The notes below the pieces were generated by a model. The model did no database searches. It saw nothing but the letters and a program-made list of their open reading frames with translations, and was not told the DNA's origin. The position numbers were made by a program, and so were the translations under genes. From the NCBI GenBank assembly GCA_958349325.1, contig CATWCP010000020.1:1-17369 (forward strand): a stretch of DNA of 17,369 nucleotides. Reading direction: 5' to 3'. Of this stretch, positions 14,282 through 17,369 are shown piece by piece. Within the stretch, counting starts at the first letter, position 1, and each line of letters opens with the position of its first letter. This stretch comes from an uncultured Collinsella sp. GTDB taxonomy: Bacteria; Actinomycetota; Coriobacteriia; Coriobacteriales; Coriobacteriaceae.

Positions 14282-14338
14282 GCACATCGGACGTGGCACA
14301 GGCGTGACTTTCGTCCGTCGCCGCCCTCGCCCCCATCC

Positions 14339-14403
14339 AAACGTGTACGTCAGCCTCCAAACATGTCATTATTTGTCGGTTTTGGAGGCTGACGTACACG
14401 TTT
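14339..14403. repeat. Perfect 23-bp palindrome with 19-nt loop
   Basis: Arms 14339-14361 and 14381-14403 are perfect inverted copies. It lies between the divergent LarC-domain and PHP genes, upstream of both promoters, so it cannot be their terminator. The sequence is unrelated to the palindromes beside the ATPase gene, but the architecture is similar. Confidence 0.9.
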
Positions 14404-14493
14404 TGAGAGCAAGCGAGGCCGCACCACGCGCCGCGCAACCTTTCCAATCGATTTCGATCCCCGGCGTGCCCGGCGTGTTGAGAGCTGCGCCAT

Positions 14494-14499
14494 TACAAT
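14494..14499 (+). promoter_or_regulatory. -10 box of the PHP phosphatase gene
   Basis: TACAAT lies 32 nt before the start codon, with a predicted start near 14506 and an AAAGGAG ribosome site in the short leader. The -35 box is weak. Confidence 0.45.
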
Positions 14500-14531
14500 G
14501 AAGCGGATTCGCTTGACGCAAAGGAGCCGCT

Positions 14532-15443
14532 ATGCCCATGTGCCCGCTGGTCGATTGCCATACCCACACCTCGTTTTCGGACGGGCATGCCTCGTTTGAG
14601 GACAACGTCCGTGCCGCTGCTGCGGCCGGCTGCCGCGTCATGGTCTCGACCGATCACCTCACCCTGCCCGCCAGCATGGACGCCAACTGCGAAGTACAGG
14701 TTGTCGAGGGTGACCTGACGGCACATCGTCTGGCCTTTGAGGACGCCCGCAAACTCGCCGCGCAGATCGCTCCGGAGCTCACCTTTATCTACGGTTTTGA
14801 ATGCGATTGGTACGAGGGTTGCGAGCCCTTGGTAGAGCGCTGGTCCCAGGGCGCCGTCGTACGCCTTGGCAGCGTGCATTGGATTGGCAACCCAGGCGAT
14901 ATCATGACCGGTGCCGCGGGTACGGCGAAAACGGAAAACGTCGCTCGCCCCGATACACCCGATTCCCTTTGCGGTTGGATCGACGACGACACCGACCTGC
15001 ACGTTTGGGAAAACCTGGGCGTGCGCGGCGTGTGGGAGCGCTACGTCGACGACTGGTGCCGCGCCTGCGAAAGCCCACTTAACTTTGATGTGATGGCTCA
15101 TCCCGACCTGGTCATGCGCTTTTCGAAGGAAGGCTTTGCGCCCGACTTTGACCCCGCACCGTTTTGGCAGCAGATGGCCGAGTGCGCGCACGATACGGGT
15201 CGCCGCGTTGAGGTCTCGACCGCCGCACCCCGCAAGGGCCTCGACGACTACTATCCCGCGACTGGGCTGTTGCGTTGCTTCGCCCACGCCGAGGTACCGA
15301 TTACCTTTGGCTCGGACGCGCACCGCGCCTGCGACATCTGCTGGAACATCCGCGAGGCCCAGGCCCACGCCTACGACTGCGGTTATCGAACCTTCGATAT
15401 CCCCCACCCCACCGGCGAATGGCAACCCACGCCCCTCGCCTAA
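14532..15443 (+). CDS. PHP-type histidinol-phosphatase
   Basis: The protein is 303 aa with PHP-fold metal-binding motifs in order: DCHTHTSFSDG (N-terminus), VSTDHL, YGFECDWYEG, GSVHWIGN, MAHPDL and, near the C-terminus, FGSDAHR. The GSVHW and FECDW contexts fit the HisJ/HisK group, which dephosphorylates histidinol phosphate, the next-to-last stage of histidine synthesis. Its position facing the his genes supports this role; another PHP phosphoesterase activity remains possible. The start at 14532 has AAAGGAG at 5-nt spacing. It is transcribed towards hisE and the two stop codons are 27 nt apart. Confidence 0.85.
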   Translation: MPMCPLVDCHTHTSFSDGHASFEDNVRAAAAAGCRVMVSTDHLTLPASMDANCEVQVVEGDLTAHRLAFEDARKLAAQIAPELTFIYGFECDWYEGCEPLVERWSQGAVVRLGSVHWIGNPGDIMTGAAGTAKTENVARPDTPDSLCGWIDDDTDLHVWENLGVRGVWERYVDDWCRACESPLNFDVMAHPDLVMRFSKEGFAPDFDPAPFWQQMAECAHDTGRRVEVSTAAPRKGLDDYYPATGLLRCFAHAEVPITFGSDAHRACDICWNIREAQAHAYDCGYRTFDIPHPTGEWQPTPLA

Positions 15444-15475
15444 CTAGTCGTTTAAGAACGTCCCCAATGACTAGT
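15443..15475. repeat. Inverted repeat joining two convergent stop codons
   Basis: ACTAGTC (15443-15449) and GACTAGT (15469-15475) form a 7-bp inverted repeat that overlaps the stop codons of the PHP gene and hisE. An internal CGTT/AACG pairing lies in the loop. It has no T-tract, so a terminator role is uncertain. Confidence 0.55.
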
Positions 15476-15788
15476 GGCGGCGGGCGTTGAGTTCGCCGGC
15501 TAGCTCGTCGAGGGTGATACCGTAGCGCTCGAGCGTCACGAGCAGGTGGTAGACCAGGTCGCCGGCCTCGTAGCGGATGTGATCGTGATCGTTATCCTTG
15601 CAGGCCATGATCACTTCGCTCGACTCCTCGGCAAGCTTCTTGAGCAGCTCGTCCTCGACGTCGGTCAGCAGACGCGCGGTATAGCTCTCCTGCGGCGATG
15701 CATCACGACGACCGTGAATCACCTCGGCGAGCCCCGTCAGCGTCTCACCGATATTTCCATCCTGAACGTTTGCGGTGCGCACACCCAT
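15471..15788 (-). CDS. hisE: Phosphoribosyl-ATP pyrophosphatase
   Basis: This 105-aa protein has the MazG-like all-helical fold of HisE. It hydrolyses phosphoribosyl-ATP to phosphoribosyl-AMP and pyrophosphate, the second step of histidine synthesis. Visible motifs are SYTARLL, KKLAEESSEVIMACK (metal-binding glutamates) and RYEAGDLVYHLLVTL, ending in an ELNARR-type tail. Length is typical for a stand-alone HisE. An AAAGGAT ribosome site precedes the start. It lies 45 nt after hisI on the same strand and is the last his gene of this cluster. Confidence 0.96.
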   Translation of the reverse strand: MGVRTANVQDGNIGETLTGLAEVIHGRRDASPQESYTARLLTDVEDELLKKLAEESSEVIMACKDNDHDHIRYEAGDLVYHLLVTLERYGITLDELAGELNARRH

Positions 15789-15833
15789 GGTTCAATCCTT
15801 TCTGGTGGCCGAGCGTCTAATCGAGCGCCCGCC

Positions 15834-16163
15834 CTACGCGAGTTTCTTGAAGAAGCAGGTACGGTTGCCGGTATGGCAGGCCGGGCCCGGCGAGTCGACC
15901 TTGACCAGCAGCGTATCGCTATCGCAGTCGGCCCAGAGCTCCTTGACCGCTTGCATATTGCCGCTCGTCGCGCCCTTGTTCCAGAGCTCCTGGCGACTGC
16001 GGCTCCAAAACCACGTGGTGCCGGTCTTGAGCGTCAGCCCCACCGATTCCTCATTCATCCAGGCAACCATAAGCACCTCGCCGGTGTCATACTGCTGAAC
16101 AACACAAGGAATCAGCCCCTTGGCGTCGTATGTAAGCTTTGAAGGATCGGTTATCTCTTCCAT
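15834..16163 (-). CDS. hisI: Phosphoribosyl-AMP cyclohydrolase
   Basis: The 109-aa product opens the adenine ring of phosphoribosyl-AMP, the third step of histidine synthesis. It shows VLMVAWMNEESV, the TTWFWSRSRQELWNKG substrate region, the metal-binding DCDSDTLL and the zinc-site segment PACHTGNRTCFF. The start at 16163 has a GGGGAGA ribosome site. An in-frame start 23 codons upstream (16232) would run into the intercistronic hairpin and add non-homologous residues, so I rejected it. It is separated from hisF by 142 nt containing a long stem-loop. Confidence 0.96.
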   Translation of the reverse strand: MEEITDPSKLTYDAKGLIPCVVQQYDTGEVLMVAWMNEESVGLTLKTGTTWFWSRSRQELWNKGATSGNMQAVKELWADCDSDTLLVKVDSPGPACHTGNRTCFFKKLA

Positions 16164-16201
16164 TTCTCTCCCCAAATTCAAACTTCGCAGGTCGGCGAGG
16201 G

Positions 16202-16296
16202 TTGTCCAGGTGCCCGAGATTCCGAGCGACAAGCCCGACGACGCGTACTTAAGTACGCGAGGAGGGTTGGAGCCGGAAGGTCGGGTGCCTGGGCAA
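16202..16296 (-). ncRNA. Long intercistronic hairpin between hisF and hisI
   Basis: The sequence folds back over about 95 nt. The base stem pairs 16202-16217 with 16281-16296 (all 16 pairs are Watson-Crick or G-U). A second stem pairs 16220-16224 with 16274-16278. The apex is a perfect 18-bp palindrome, CGCGTACTTAAGTACGCG (16242-16259). It starts 10 nt after the hisF stop on the transcript. No U-tract follows, so it is not a simple terminator. It could be an RNA-processing or stability element, or an inserted intergenic repeat. Confidence 0.7.
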
Positions 16297-16305
16297 GCCG
16301 CAGCG

Positions 16306-17088
16306 CTAAAAGTCCAGCCTGACAGGGATGCCCTGCGACGCCATATACTCCTTCACCTGGCGAATGCTGAAGGTTCCAAAGTGAAAGACGCTCGCTGCTA
16401 GCACGGCATCGGCCTCGCCCTCGATCACGCCCTCGGCAAAATGCTCGAGCGTGCCCACACCGCCGCTCGCGATCACCGGAATCGGCACCGCGCGCGCCAC
16501 GGCGCGGGTGAGCGCCAGGTCAAATCCGGCCTTGGTGCCGTCGCGGTCCATACTGGTCAGCAAGATCTCGCCGGCGCCGCGACGGGCCGCCTCCTCGGCC
16601 CACGCCACCGCGTCGATGCCCGTGGCGTTGCGGCCGCCCGCCGTGAAGACCTCCCACTTGTCGGCACCAGATGCGCCGGGCAAACCGACGCGCTTGGCAT
16701 CGATCGCCACGACCACGGCCTGGCTGCCAAACGCCGCGGCAGCTTGGCTGATCAACGACGGGTCGCGCACGGCCGCCGAGTTGAGCGACACCTTGTCGGC
16801 ACCGGCGGCAACCATGGTGCGCATGCCCGCAAGGTCGCGAAAGCCGCCGCCCACGGTATAGGGAATAGCGAGCTCCTCGGCTGCATGCGCCGCCATCTCG
16901 ATAGTCGTCGCACGGTTGTCGCTCGTGGCGGTAATGTCCAAGAAGACGACCTCGTCCGCACCCTCGCGGTCGTAGGCACGCGCCAGCTCCACCGGGTCGC
17001 CCGCATCGCGCAGGCTCACAAAGTTGACGCCCTTGACCACGCGGCCGTCCTTGACATCCAAGCAGGGAATCACGCGTTTGGTAAGCAT
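16306..17088 (-). CDS. hisF: Imidazole glycerol phosphate synthase, cyclase subunit
   Basis: This 260-aa (beta/alpha)8-barrel protein converts PRFAR plus HisH-supplied ammonia to imidazole glycerol phosphate and AICAR. The N-terminus has CLDVKDGRVVKG, with the catalytic Asp at about residue 11; the second catalytic Asp lies in VVVAIDAKR. Phosphate-binding loops are PYTVGGGFRD and PVIASGGVGT; LLTSMDRDGTK is also typical. Its partner HisH is not in the window. A GAGGGGAGGAG ribosome site precedes the start, 3 nt after the hisA stop, indicating tight coupling. Confidence 0.98.
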   Translation of the reverse strand: MLTKRVIPCLDVKDGRVVKGVNFVSLRDAGDPVELARAYDREGADEVVFLDITATSDNRATTIEMAAHAAEELAIPYTVGGGFRDLAGMRTMVAAGADKVSLNSAAVRDPSLISQAAAAFGSQAVVVAIDAKRVGLPGASGADKWEVFTAGGRNATGIDAVAWAEEAARRGAGEILLTSMDRDGTKAGFDLALTRAVARAVPIPVIASGGVGTLEHFAEGVIEGEADAVLAASVFHFGTFSIRQVKEYMASQGIPVRLDF

Positions 17089-17091
17089 GGG

Positions 17092-17369
17092 CTACTCCTC
17101 CCCTCGGGCGGCGGCCAGCGCCTGCACCAGCGTAAAGTTGCCCTCGTAGAGCGCGCGACCGGTAATGGCACCTTCAATCGCGCCCTCACCCACCGCAGCC
17201 AGCGCACGGATGTCGTCGAGCGTCGAGATACCGCCCGAAGCCACGACGGGAAAACCCGCGACCTCAGCCACATGGCGATACGCCGCCACATCGATGCCCG
17301 TCTGCATGCCATCACGCGCGATGTCGGTATACACCAGATGCTTAAAGCCCAGCTCGGAAAGCTGCGCCA
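17092..17369 (-). CDS. hisA: ProFAR isomerase, C-terminal part (cut by window end)
   Basis: The last 91 residues are visible; the gene continues beyond the window edge. The segment LGFKHLVYTDIARDGM contains the conserved catalytic Asp of the C-terminal half-barrel, and PVVASGGISTLDDI is the C-terminal phosphate-binding loop. Together they identify HisA rather than HisF. HisA isomerises ProFAR to PRFAR, the substrate of HisF directly downstream. Confidence 0.93.
   Translation of the reverse strand, partial: AQLSELGFKHLVYTDIARDGMQTGIDVAAYRHVAEVAGFPVVASGGISTLDDIRALAAVGEGAIEGAITGRALYEGNFTLVQALAAARGEE

Overview
The window is GC-rich bacterial chromosome with dense genes on both strands. Gene content and order (enolase, a FtsB/DivIC-like protein and a short Ppx/GppA in a row; compact his genes; GluQRS; a LarC-type C-terminal domain) and the abundance of intergenic palindromes point to Actinomycetota, class Coriobacteriia. 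Collinsella or a close relative is my best guess; this is inference from gene content, not a database match.

Layout. 1-1196: a terminator, then gluQRS (tRNA-Asp modification), probably leaderless. 1212-2262 (minus): a calcineurin-type metallophosphoesterase and a small membrane protein. 2475-5243 (plus): a UBA/DUF4342 membrane protein followed by an OmpR-type response regulator and its sensor kinase, ending at a bidirectional terminator. 5319-5992 (minus): a lone GatB-type PTS EIIB and a VOC-fold protein. 6156-6779 (plus): a membrane-anchored helical protein of unknown function. 6811-7143: tRNA-Leu(UAA) followed by a second, diverged copy of its 3' end and terminator, separated by a structured element carrying an inverted T-arm. 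7160-8788: an AAA/DUF4143 ATPase gene with three operator-like 33-bp repeats upstream, bracketed by two related palindromes. 8794-12072 (minus): ppx, a FtsB-like gene and eno. 12262-14232 (minus): an orphan LarC C-terminal-domain gene, a YfcE-type phosphodiesterase and mazG. 14532-15443 (plus): a PHP-type histidinol phosphatase converging on hisE. 15471-17369 (minus): hisE, hisI, hisF and the end of hisA.

Most genes are housekeeping: tRNA modification, glycolysis, polyphosphate/(p)ppGpp turnover, nucleotide sanitation, division and histidine synthesis. HisA, HisF, HisI and HisE, plus the PHP phosphatase, cover several histidine steps. The less ordinary parts are intergenic: the tRNA-Leu 3'-end duplication, the palindrome-bracketed ATPase unit with its iteron-like promoter, a 95-nt hairpin between hisF and hisI, and a perfect 23-bp palindrome near 14370. 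The orphan LarC domain and the lone EIIB/VOC pair are unusual partial modules. I do not see a complete, clearly novel defence or mobile system; the ATPase unit is the best candidate for an accessory element.
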